NCBI GenBank assembly: GCA_019422525.1
Contig: JAHZDE010000012.1
Coordinates: 12,666 to 76,665, forward strand
Direction: 5' to 3'
DNA: 64,000 bases
Source: Clostridiales bacterium
GTDB taxonomy: Bacteria > Bacillota > Clostridia > Oscillospirales > Acutalibacteraceae
The notes under the pieces are model-generated. The model searched no databases. It was not told the origin of the DNA and worked only from the letters and a program-made list of their open reading frames with translations. The translations under genes and the position numbers were made by a program. Shown one piece after another: positions 25,577 to 33,971 of the stretch (positions within the stretch are counted from its first letter, which is position 1; the number at the start of each line of letters is the position of its first letter).

Positions 25577-28500
25577 ATGCAAAAGAAGATTTTTCAAAAA
25601 GTACTGAGCATTTGCCTGGCGCTGTCTGTCCTGATTGGACTGATGCCCCAAAGCTCCGTATTTGCCGCCGGAGATACCCTGAAAATCTGTGTCATCTCGG
25701 ACGCGCACTACTATCCGCTGACTTATGTATCAGATTGTGAGGATTATCAGACTTATGTAAACGGCGACCCCAAGATGCTGGCAGAATCCGGCTCTATTCT
25801 GGACTCAGCCGTGGAAATGATTGAAAAAGACCAACCGGACATTGTGCTGGTTTCTGGCGACCTTACCAAAGACGGTGAGAAAAAGGGGCATCAGGAATTT
25901 GCCGCCGAAATGCAGCAAATCGAAGATCATACCGATGCCGAAGTCTTTGTCATTAACGGCAACCACGATATTTACAATTATCAGGATGCCTGCACCTTTG
26001 AAAACGGCAAGAAAGAAAACACCGAAACTGTTACTCCTTCTGAATTCAAAGAAATCTATGCCAATTTCGGCTATAACGGGGAGTTCAACGCCAATTACTA
26101 CACACCCCCTGCAGGAAAGCAGGCCGGCGGCCTCTCTTACACCGCTGATTTGGGGGATTATGTGATTCTGGCACTGGATTCCGGCATGTATAGCCCCGAC
26201 GCCACCGGCATGGATACCAACGAACACATTACTGCCGGACGGGTGGACGAGGATTTACTGCAATGGGCGGTCAAACAGATTCAACAAGCCGAAGCCCAAG
26301 GGAAAACCGTTATTGGCCTGATGCACCACGGACTGATTCCCCACTTCGACATGGAAGACCAGGTGCTCAGTGAATATGTGGTGGAGGATTGGGAAGAAAC
26401 CGCTACGGCACTGGCCGACGCCGGCATGCGGTACATTTTTACCGGCCATATGCACGCTAACGATATTGCTGAATACACCACCGTTAATGGAAATCATCTG
26501 ACCGACCTTGAAACCGGTTCCCTCTCTTCCTGGGGCTCCCCGGTACGCTCCGTAACCCTTTCCAAAGGGGCAAAACTGAATGACGGTACCAACCGCACCC
26601 ACGAAAATTTTACCGTTAACACCGAAAGCGTCAAGTCGATTGTTTATAACGGCGAGACGATTGAAGATTTTGCCGCGTATACGAAGGAAAAACTATATCC
26701 GGAAACTCTCTTGAACAACATGGCCAACGGTATGCTGGTCCCCATGCTGAAACAAATCAGCGAAAAGGGCATCCGGGAATTTATTTCAGAAATGGCGCCG
26801 GATTTGGATATTAACGGAACGATTCTCGGCATGGTACAGGACACTTTGAAAGGCGGCATGCAGCTGGAACTGGGCTCGGGAATCGGTCGTGTCAATGTCA
26901 GCTATCGAAACGGCGGAATTCAGCTCTCCCCTTCCGGTACAGCCGGGCTGATTGGAGATATGACCATCACCGACGAGCAAGTCATTGAAATGGTGGACGA
27001 CCTGCTGAACAAAGTCCAAACCCGTTATATTGACAATCCCGATTACCTGCTGAACAAGGTGGACGAAATCGTAACAAAGGTTTCCAACTTCGGTGTAGCC
27101 TCTCTGGGAACGCCGGAAGAAAAAAGTCTTTATGATTTGGTTGTCCTGATTCTCATGAACCATTATCAGGGAGCGGAAAATTCCCCGGAATGGGTGGAAC
27201 AGGCTCGCGAGTATATCAAGAGCGGCGAAATCATTTCCAACCTCATCGACATGCTGCTGGATGAAGTCATGGGAATCGTGGATGATTTGACAAATGAACT
27301 TTCTGTTGATACCAGCATTGCCTTCAGCGGTATTTGGAAAATCGCCATTGATGCCAAAACCGACAACGGTAATCTGAAAGCCATTCTGGACATGGCCGGT
27401 CTGGATGTCCGCACGCTGCTGGAAGGGCTTCTCAACGAATATATGAGCGAAAGCTTTCTCACCGGTATGGGTGGCCTGATTGATGATGTAGCCAGCTCCA
27501 TGCTATATGATGATACCCAAGACGACGTGGAAAACGGCGAGGGCCGTACCATTGTATTTGACGGGACAGTAGAAAAGCCGGAACCTTCGGTGGAAAACGG
27601 CCTGCTTCCCGACCAGGTGACCATGACCTTTGGCTCGGATACGGAAACAGGACGAGCTTTCAGCTGGTACACCGGGATCATGGTGGACAGCGGCGCAGTA
27701 CAGCTTTCCACTTCACCGGATTTTTCGGATGCGCAAACCATTACAGCCGATACCACACAGGTGGTAAAACCCAAAACCCTCCTAAATCTGGGACTGATTA
27801 CCACTTATGCCACCAAAAAAGCCAATCGCCATACCGCCCAAGTAGAAAATCTGGAGCCGGACACCACTTATTACTACCGGGTCGGCTGCCCGGAACAGGG
27901 ATACTGGAGTGAACCGGTTTCCTTTACCACCGATGGCGGAAACGATGATGCTTTTACCTTTATCGATGTCAACGACTCTCAGGGCATGGTGCAGTCGGAC
28001 TATGAGACCTATCTCAACACCCTGAAACAGGCGGATGAAATGTTCCCCGACGCTTCCTTCCTGCTTCACAGCGGCGACTTTGTAGACGATGGAAGCAACG
28101 AAACCTATTGGAGCTGGGTGCTGGATGACCCTGTTTCCATGTCCCTGCCCATTACGCCGGCTGCCGGCAATCATGAGGACAAATCCGATGTAGAAGGCGT
28201 CACCACTCCCAATGCGCTGATGTCCCATTTCAACTTCCAGAATTTGCCCGAACAAGACACCGATACCGGCGTGTATTATTCCTACGAATATAAAAACGCC
28301 ACCTTTATTGTCCTGAACACCAACGATATAACCAACGACGGCTATCTCTCCGATACACAGTACGACTGGGCCTATGAGACGGCAAAAGATGCGGATACAG
28401 AATGGAAAATTATCCTGCTGCACAAGTCCCCTTATTCCAACGGACCCCATGCCCAAGACGACGATGTGGTGGCCATCCGCAGCCAGCTAAACCAGCTTTC

Positions 28501-31045
28501 GGCGGAATGTGACATTGACCTGGTGCTGTCCGGTCATGACCATGTGTACAACCGTACCCCCTGGCTGTCCTATGGTGACACCCAGCAGGTAGAAACCCAA
28601 ACCACCACCTATGAGAGCACCAACTACGAGACCGCCATTGAGCCAGACGGCACTCTGTTCCTGATTGCCGGTACTGCCGGTGTCAAGAACTATGAGCAGG
28701 AAGTGCTGCCCGAGATTCCCAGCGCCGTGGCTCTGGATTTGGATTGCCCGGTGTATAGCGGGTTTACCATTGACGGCGACTGTTTGTATTATCAGGCTTA
28801 CAAAGTGGAGGACGGCGAGAGCGTAAAGATTGACAGCTTTGCCATTGACAAGGAAAAAGAAGAAGTAACCCCCGACTGGGAAAAAGTTGTGGCAAAAATC
28901 GACGCCCTGCCAAAAATCCCCGAGCTGAGCCACAAAACAGCCGTGGAAGAAGCCCGCGCTGCCTATGATGCGCTCAGCAACGAGGACAAAACGAAAGTCA
29001 CCAATTACGAAAAGCTCCAGCAGGCGGAAGCGATTCTCAAGGCGCTGACCAACATCCAGAACGGCCAGACTGTTACCGTTAGCAATAAAAGTCAATTTGT
29101 CAACGCCCTGAATAATTCCAATGTCACGACGATTATTGCAAACGGCACAATCGAATTTGAGAATTTCTGGGGCAATGAGAGGGAATACACCGTATCCCGT
29201 GACCTGACCATCCGGGGCTCCGGCGTTCTCCGGTATGTAGAATTCCATGTAACCAACGGCGCAACGCTGGTACTGGACGACAGCATTTATATCAATGATA
29301 CCCGCTCTCAAGGCTCTACCTATGGTTCCCTGAACCCCATTGAAATTTATGCAAACTCCACTCTGATTACCCGGGGCAACGCACAGCTCCGAACCGAATA
29401 TGGTACCGGCGGCTCGGAAGAAGGCCACGGTATTAAGCTGATGGAATCCGGCGCAAAAGCCTACTTAAACAGCTCCGGCAGCGTTTGGGGTGCAGAAGGA
29501 GCCGTATACTCCCCCGCTTCCGGCACTAAAATCGTCATTAACAACGGCACCTATGGCCGCAAAAACGACAGTCACCGGGCAGTGGATACCTACGGTGATT
29601 TGGAAGTAAACGGCGGCACCATCCGCAACCTGTGGGTAAGCTCCAAAAGCACACTGTACCTGAATGGCGGTGAGCTGAACAACGGCAGCGAACTGAATCC
29701 CCAGGTTCCCCTGGACATCGAAGGCACCGCTTATGTCACCGGCGGCAAAGTGGTTCCGCTGAACGGCCAGTCGGTGGACCTCAACAATACCGGTAAAATG
29801 CATATCCTCACCAGCGGTTCCGGTGCGCTGGACTTGGGCAACAACTTAAAACCGTGGACAGGCAGTGTACAAACCCAAAACTATAAGGACGTCACAGTTG
29901 CTTATACCGACAGTAACGGGTTCAGCAGTAGCGACGGCATCTATCAGACTACCGTCTCCGGCAACACCCCCGAAGAGCTGGCAGCTGCCGGCGGCACACG
30001 GCTGGACACTTCCGCCGAAAACGGCATCATGTCCGCAGAGCTTCCCCAGGGGCTGAACATCGTATACGGTAAATATTATCTGGTGGGCGGCGGCAAAACG
30101 GCTCCTTCCGGCATCACCGGAACCGGCGGCAGCGCCCAAATGATTGTCTATGGCACTACCCGTTTGATTGAAAACAACGATGTCACCCATGTGGAAATTG
30201 AAGGGGACGATACCCGTGCGGTCGTCTTTGAAGAGGGGGAGCAGATTCGCCTGACCGGCAAAACGCTGCCTGCCAATGCTTTTGACAACGCCGTACAGTG
30301 GGAATCCTCCAACGATGAAGTGGCTACCGTCAACAGCAAAGGCGTGGTAACGCTTCACAAAGCAGGTATGGCTGTCATCACCCTGCGCTCCGTTTCCAAC
30401 CCCAACGCCACCGATACCGTCACTATTTTCGCAGTAACCCTGAGCCTGAACGGCCCCGATTCCCTGGATGAGCATACCGACATTGCCCAGTATACGGCTT
30501 CTGCCGGTTTTGAAAATAACCGTCTGGGCTTTGTCTGGAAAACCGATAACCCCACACTGGCAGAAATCAATTCGGATGGACAACTGACCAAGAAAGCAGC
30601 CGGTAAGGTAACGGCAACCGCCGTCCTCACCATTGACCAGAAGGAAACCGAGCTTTCCGCCAGCAAAAAGGTGGAACTGCTGGAAACCAAAGTTGTTTCC
30701 GTCAATATTGACTGGGGTACTTTGGATTACAACTATGAGCTGGGCGACTGGAACCCCGACAACCATACCTATGAAAATGGCGGCTGGAAGGGGACCAATG
30801 AAACCAGCGGTCAAATCACCGTTACCAATGCCGGAAATACCGGTGTAAACGTTCATTTCGATTATCAGTCTGTTCCCGGGCTGGAAGAAGTAACGGGCAC
30901 TTTCAGCGGCAACGACTTCTCCCTGCCTGCCTCGGAAACCAAGGACGACTCCAGTAAAACCATCCTCTTCACCCCGGCCGGACGTCCTGAAGAAGCCTTC
31001 TCCAATCAGAAGCTGGGACAGATTACCGTTACCATAGGAGGCTAA
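25577..31045 (+). CDS. Giant secreted dual metallophosphoesterase surface protein
   Basis: An 1,822-residue exported protein (signal peptide ending near SSVFAAG). A calcineurin-like phosphoesterase (about 35-300) shows ISDAHYYP, SGDLTKDG, NGNHDIYN and TGHMHAND. A purple-acid-phosphatase-like module follows: an FN3-type domain (about 676-785), then a second phosphoesterase (about 790-1000) with HSGDFVDDG, AGNHE and SGHDHVYNR. Next come a helical linker, a right-handed beta-helix (about 1170-1435), two Ig-like BIG2-type domains (about 1545-1705) and a C-terminal domain (about 1706-1822). That last domain is homologous to the three small proteins encoded at 31686-33360. It has no sorting signal, so it may attach through the shared domain. 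Phosphate-ester hydrolysis at the cell surface is likely; the substrate is unknown. Confidence 0.88.
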   Translation: MQKKIFQKVLSICLALSVLIGLMPQSSVFAAGDTLKICVISDAHYYPLTYVSDCEDYQTYVNGDPKMLAESGSILDSAVEMIEKDQPDIVLVSGDLTKDGEKKGHQEFAAEMQQIEDHTDAEVFVINGNHDIYNYQDACTFENGKKENTETVTPSEFKEIYANFGYNGEFNANYYTPPAGKQAGGLSYTADLGDYVILALDSGMYSPDATGMDTNEHITAGRVDEDLLQWAVKQIQQAEAQGKTVIGLMHHGLIPHFDMEDQVLSEYVVEDWEETATALADAGMRYIFTGHMHANDIAEYTTVNGNHLTDLETGSLSSWGSPVRSVTLSKGAKLNDGTNRTHENFTVNTESVKSIVYNGETIEDFAAYTKEKLYPETLLNNMANGMLVPMLKQISEKGIREFISEMAPDLDINGTILGMVQDTLKGGMQLELGSGIGRVNVSYRNGGIQLSPSGTAGLIGDMTITDEQVIEMVDDLLNKVQTRYIDNPDYLLNKVDEIVTKVSNFGVASLGTPEEKSLYDLVVLILMNHYQGAENSPEWVEQAREYIKSGEIISNLIDMLLDEVMGIVDDLTNELSVDTSIAFSGIWKIAIDAKTDNGNLKAILDMAGLDVRTLLEGLLNEYMSESFLTGMGGLIDDVASSMLYDDTQDDVENGEGRTIVFDGTVEKPEPSVENGLLPDQVTMTFGSDTETGRAFSWYTGIMVDSGAVQLSTSPDFSDAQTITADTTQVVKPKTLLNLGLITTYATKKANRHTAQVENLEPDTTYYYRVGCPEQGYWSEPVSFTTDGGNDDAFTFIDVNDSQGMVQSDYETYLNTLKQADEMFPDASFLLHSGDFVDDGSNETYWSWVLDDPVSMSLPITPAAGNHEDKSDVEGVTTPNALMSHFNFQNLPEQDTDTGVYYSYEYKNATFIVLNTNDITNDGYLSDTQYDWAYETAKDADTEWKIILLHKSPYSNGPHAQDDDVVAIRSQLNQLSAECDIDLVLSGHDHVYNRTPWLSYGDTQQVETQTTTYESTNYETAIEPDGTLFLIAGTAGVKNYEQEVLPEIPSAVALDLDCPVYSGFTIDGDCLYYQAYKVEDGESVKIDSFAIDKEKEEVTPDWEKVVAKIDALPKIPELSHKTAVEEARAAYDALSNEDKTKVTNYEKLQQAEAILKALTNIQNGQTVTVSNKSQFVNALNNSNVTTIIANGTIEFENFWGNEREYTVSRDLTIRGSGVLRYVEFHVTNGATLVLDDSIYINDTRSQGSTYGSLNPIEIYANSTLITRGNAQLRTEYGTGGSEEGHGIKLMESGAKAYLNSSGSVWGAEGAVYSPASGTKIVINNGTYGRKNDSHRAVDTYGDLEVNGGTIRNLWVSSKSTLYLNGGELNNGSELNPQVPLDIEGTAYVTGGKVVPLNGQSVDLNNTGKMHILTSGSGALDLGNNLKPWTGSVQTQNYKDVTVAYTDSNGFSSSDGIYQTTVSGNTPEELAAAGGTRLDTSAENGIMSAELPQGLNIVYGKYYLVGGGKTAPSGITGTGGSAQMIVYGTTRLIENNDVTHVEIEGDDTRAVVFEEGEQIRLTGKTLPANAFDNAVQWESSNDEVATVNSKGVVTLHKAGMAVITLRSVSNPNATDTVTIFAVTLSLNGPDSLDEHTDIAQYTASAGFENNRLGFVWKTDNPTLAEINSDGQLTKKAAGKVTATAVLTIDQKETELSASKKVELLETKVVSVNIDWGTLDYNYELGDWNPDNHTYENGGWKGTNETSGQITVTNAGNTGVNVHFDYQSVPGLEEVTGTFSGNDFSLPASETKDDSSKTILFTPAGRPEEAFSNQKLGQITVTIGG

Positions 31046-31051
31046 CCGTAC

Positions 31052-31600
31052 ATGGAAACCAATCGCGAAAGGAAATCATCCAAAGGCAGGAATATTCTCA
31101 TCGTTCTCCTGCTTCTCATTACCATCTCCGCTGTGGGCGTAACCGTTTTCACCCTGACCCGGGATAACTCCCAGACCGCCATTGCGCCGGACTACGCGCC
31201 CCAGCAGGTAGACAGTAACGCCGAAAAAATGGAGGATACCGGGGAAAGCAAGCTGGATGCCGAAGAGGGCGGCGGCGCTGTGGGACTCACCTATTCCACC
31301 GCCGTATCCATCGACATCAGTGACGGAACCGCCTCCATCCTCTTCCAGAACCCCCAGCGCTCTACCCAGGACATGGTATTGCAGCTGGTGGTGGGCGAAG
31401 GCGACGAAGAAACGGTTTTGGGGGAATCCGACCTGCTTCCGGCGGGCTATTCCCTCTCCACCATGAAAATAACGGAAGCTTCCCGCCTCTCCCCCGGCGG
31501 TTATGACGGAAAATTCCGGGTCTTGTATTACAACACCGAAACCGGCGAAAAGGCTGTGGTAAATACGGAAATTCCCGTGGAGATTACTGCCGTTGCCTGA
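31052..31600 (+). CDS. Membrane-anchored beta-rich protein A of the surface locus
   Basis: A 182-residue protein: basic N-terminus, one membrane helix (about residues 15-36), then an exported acidic linker and a beta-sandwich-like domain. No family is recognised. The domain pattern L..ES.LLPAGYSLSTM...LSPGGYDGKFRVLYYN resembles the protein encoded at 33453-33971 (LLGKSGVIRPGEYIPSL...), suggesting paralogues. The ribosome site GGAGG lies inside the last codons of the giant phosphoesterase gene, so the two are tightly coupled. It is probably an accessory that presents or tethers the neighbouring secreted proteins at the membrane. Confidence 0.72.
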   Translation: METNRERKSSKGRNILIVLLLLITISAVGVTVFTLTRDNSQTAIAPDYAPQQVDSNAEKMEDTGESKLDAEEGGGAVGLTYSTAVSIDISDGTASILFQNPQRSTQDMVLQLVVGEGDEETVLGESDLLPAGYSLSTMKITEASRLSPGGYDGKFRVLYYNTETGEKAVVNTEIPVEITAVA

Positions 31601-31685
31601 AAGCAATCACAGAGAAATCTGTGTTTCTATATATGTATCCCGTAAGCAAACCTACTGATATTGACAAACTGGAGGAAAGTAAAAG

Positions 31686-32234
31686 ATGAAGAACATGAAG
31701 AAAATTGCAGCTGTCCTGATGGCCGGCGCTCTGCTGGCCGCTGCCGGAATTTCTGCTTCTGCTGAAGAAACCACCGCCATTACCGAACTGGGCGGCACCA
31801 GCAGCGCTGATGTAACCGGCACCTATTCCAATACCGTTACGACCCCCACTGTCTACAATGTGGAAATCGAGTGGGAAAAGCTGGAGTTCTCTTTCAGCAA
31901 AACCGGTACCATGGACTGGAATACCGACAGCCATACCTATGAGGATCATACCGAAAGCGCATGGACTTCCGACAGCAACGGCGTTTCTGTTACCAACCAT
32001 TCCAATGCAGCTGTCAAGGTGAACCTGGACTTTGCGGCAGCCGAAGGAATCGGCAATGTGACCGGCGATTTTGGGGACAACAATGAATTTGTTCTGAACC
32101 AGCCCGAGGAAGGCCAGTTTACCGGTGCTGACACCTATAAGAACTGCGTACTGACCCTGAGCGGTGAGCCGAATCAGTTTGAAGACGGTAGCACTATCGG
32201 TACGGTGACGGTTACCCTTTCCGAAAACCTGTAA
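31686..32234 (+). CDS. Small secreted VTNHSN-domain protein 1
   Basis: A 182-residue protein with a signal peptide (cut near GISASAEE) and one roughly 125-residue domain. The domain has VYNVEIEWEKLEFSF, then WNTDSHTYE, a Trp, VSVTNHSNAAVKVNLDF, VTGDF and a final IGTVTVTL strand. The same order of motifs recurs in the next two genes and in the C-terminus of the giant phosphoesterase. I know of no named family. GGAGG precedes the ATG. High use of preferred codons and a strong ribosome site suggest abundant product. It is possibly a structural subunit. Confidence 0.75.
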   Translation: MKNMKKIAAVLMAGALLAAAGISASAEETTAITELGGTSSADVTGTYSNTVTTPTVYNVEIEWEKLEFSFSKTGTMDWNTDSHTYEDHTESAWTSDSNGVSVTNHSNAAVKVNLDFAAAEGIGNVTGDFGDNNEFVLNQPEEGQFTGADTYKNCVLTLSGEPNQFEDGSTIGTVTVTLSENL

Positions 32235-32302
32235 TAGTCCGCTATTCCCATTACTATAAAATTGCAAGTAAACAACAATATAAAAAATGGAGGAACTCAA
32301 TT

Positions 32303-32842
32303 ATGATGACCAAAAAAATTACTGCTGCTCTTCTGGCCGGTGTCATTCTGACTGCTTCTGCTGTTTCTGTTTCCGCTACGACTTATGACCGCGTTCCCAG
32401 TTATAACAGTCATTCTGTCAAGGGTACTTACGTAGCCAATGTCTCCGCAGAGACTGTTTATAGTGTGGATATTGACTGGGGCAGCATGGAATTCACCTAT
32501 ACGGTGGACAACGAGGGTACCTGGAACCCCGAGACTCACACCTATGATGGTGCTACTCCCGGTGTATGGTCCTGTGAGGAAGGCGCTAACCTGATTACCG
32601 TCACCAACCATTCCAATGCCAAGGTAGGCGTCAAGCTGAACTTTAAAGAAGAAGCCCGTCCCTTCCAGGGGGTAACCGGCACCTTTACCAATGAGCAGTA
32701 TACCCTCGAAAGCGGCGAAGGCAAAACCTATGATCAGGCTGATACCAAAACCTCCGCTTTGACCCTGAGCGGCGCCATTAACAAAAGCTATCAGAACAAA
32801 ATCTTTGGCAGCGCTAATGTAGCCCTCTCTGTTGTGAAGTGA
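32303..32842 (+). CDS. Small secreted VTNHSN-domain protein 2
   Basis: A 179-residue protein with a signal peptide (cut near VSVSATTYD). Mature N-terminal strand NSHSVKGTYVANVSAETVYS is followed by VDIDWGSMEFTY, WNPETHTYDG, VTNHSNAKVGVKLNF, VTGTF and a C-terminal beta strand. It is clearly paralogous to the flanking genes. GGAGG lies 10 bases before the ATG. The gap from the previous gene is only 68 bases with no terminator, so one transcript is likely. Confidence 0.75.
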   Translation: MMTKKITAALLAGVILTASAVSVSATTYDRVPSYNSHSVKGTYVANVSAETVYSVDIDWGSMEFTYTVDNEGTWNPETHTYDGATPGVWSCEEGANLITVTNHSNAKVGVKLNFKEEARPFQGVTGTFTNEQYTLESGEGKTYDQADTKTSALTLSGAINKSYQNKIFGSANVALSVVK

Positions 32843-32847
32843 TTTTG

Positions 32848-33360
32848 ATGAAACAATTTGTCTTACTGGCGGTTTCTGCCGCCCTGTTAGTTTCCGGAAC
32901 CATGGCCTCTGCACAGACCATTGATTCTGTACCCAACAGCCATTCGATTCCGGTACAAGCCCGGTATCAGTGCCTGGCTCCCAGCGCTACCGTATACAGT
33001 GTCGATGTGGAATGGGAGGAACTGCAATTCACCTATACCCACACCGGTACCAAAACCTGGAACCCCCAGACCCATCAATATCATCTGGAGGCTTCTGGCC
33101 AATGGTCCAGCAAAGGGAACCAGTTTACGGTTACCAATCATTCCAACGCTTCCGTCCAGGTGAACTTCGATTTTGATTCCCAGGACAATCATGTGACCGG
33201 CAGCTTTTCAAATCCTTTGCTGTCCCTTCCCACGGCCGAAGAAAAACCAGTGGATGACCCTCAACTCACAGGTGTTTCGGCACTCTCCCTTTCGGGGGAA
33301 TATCGGGGAAGCAGCAGCTTTTCCCGGATTGGCGCCGTCACCGTAACCATTCAGCCATAA
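32848..33360 (+). CDS. Small secreted VTNHSN-domain protein 3
   Basis: A 170-residue protein with a signal peptide (cut near TMASAQT). NSHSIPVQARYQ, VYSVDVEWEELQFTY, WNPQTHQYH, VTVTNHSNASVQVNFDF-like (seen as FTVTNHSNASVQVNFDF), VTGSF and IGAVTVTI match the other two copies. No ribosome site is visible; the start lies just after the TGA of the previous gene, so translation probably depends on coupling. That would place it below copies 1 and 2 in amount. A GTG at 32839 is an alternative start overlapping that stop. Confidence 0.72.
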   Translation: MKQFVLLAVSAALLVSGTMASAQTIDSVPNSHSIPVQARYQCLAPSATVYSVDVEWEELQFTYTHTGTKTWNPQTHQYHLEASGQWSSKGNQFTVTNHSNASVQVNFDFDSQDNHVTGSFSNPLLSLPTAEEKPVDDPQLTGVSALSLSGEYRGSSSFSRIGAVTVTIQP

Positions 33361-33384
33361 TCCCAGAGAGCGGGGAAACCCGCC

Positions 33385-33431
33385 CTCTTTCCAAAGGACA
33401 GAGAGCCCGTCTTTCTGCCCTTTGGAAAGAG
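33385..33431 (+). repeat. Long perfect hairpin in the surface operon
   Basis: CTCTTTCCAAAGG (33385-33397) and CCTTTGGAAAGAG (33419-33431) are perfect 13-base inverted repeats with no T-tract after them. The site lies between the third small subunit gene and the next anchor gene. It suggests an mRNA stability or processing element rather than a simple terminator. Confidence 0.6.
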
Positions 33432-33452
33432 TTCTGTAACAGGAGTGTTCCT

Positions 33453-33971
33453 ATGAAAAAGCAAAAAATCGCTGTCATTTGTGCTGCCGTGGTCTGTATT
33501 ATTTCGGTCATTGTCATGGCCTCTGCGCTAATTTTTACCCAAAACCAAACACCGGCTTTTACGCCGCCCGATTTTGACAATACCGCTCAAGTCGGAAGCC
33601 CCTCTGTGCCGGAAGAGATGGACTATACCCCTGTTGAGGTGGAAGATGGATATGTTTTCTCCGTTTGCGGAAAGCCTGTGGAAGACAATGGGCGCTTACT
33701 GCTTTATTTTACCTCTGCGGACGAAAACACCGTATGGCTCCGGCTGCGGGTATATGACGATGCAGGAAATCTTTTGGGAAAAAGCGGCGTGATTCGCCCG
33801 GGGGAATATATCCCTTCCCTTGAGATAGAAGAAGATGCTGGGGTAGGAGACGCGGTCAAACTAAAAATCATGGCCTATACGCCTGAAACCTGGCACAGTG
33901 CCGGTGCGGTAGAAATGAATACCCAAATCTATTCCGGCAGCGATTCCACTGAAAAGGAGAACCAAACATGA
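33453..33971 (+). CDS. Membrane-anchored beta-rich protein B of the surface locus
   Basis: A 172-residue protein with an N-terminal membrane helix (about residues 6-28) and an exported domain. The segment LYFTSADENTVWLRLRVYD...LLGKSGVIRPGEYIPSLEI parallels the protein encoded at 31052-31600, so the two probably share a fold and role on either side of the subunit genes. No named family. AGGAG precedes the ATG. Its stop overlaps the next start (ATGA at 33968). Confidence 0.7.
   Translation: MKKQKIAVICAAVVCIISVIVMASALIFTQNQTPAFTPPDFDNTAQVGSPSVPEEMDYTPVEVEDGYVFSVCGKPVEDNGRLLLYFTSADENTVWLRLRVYDDAGNLLGKSGVIRPGEYIPSLEIEEDAGVGDAVKLKIMAYTPETWHSAGAVEMNTQIYSGSDSTEKENQT

Noticed and set aside
31601..31685. 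Terminator between the first anchor gene and the first small subunit gene
   Set aside because: The CACAG/CTGTG stem is only five bases with a broken T-run; read-through is more likely.
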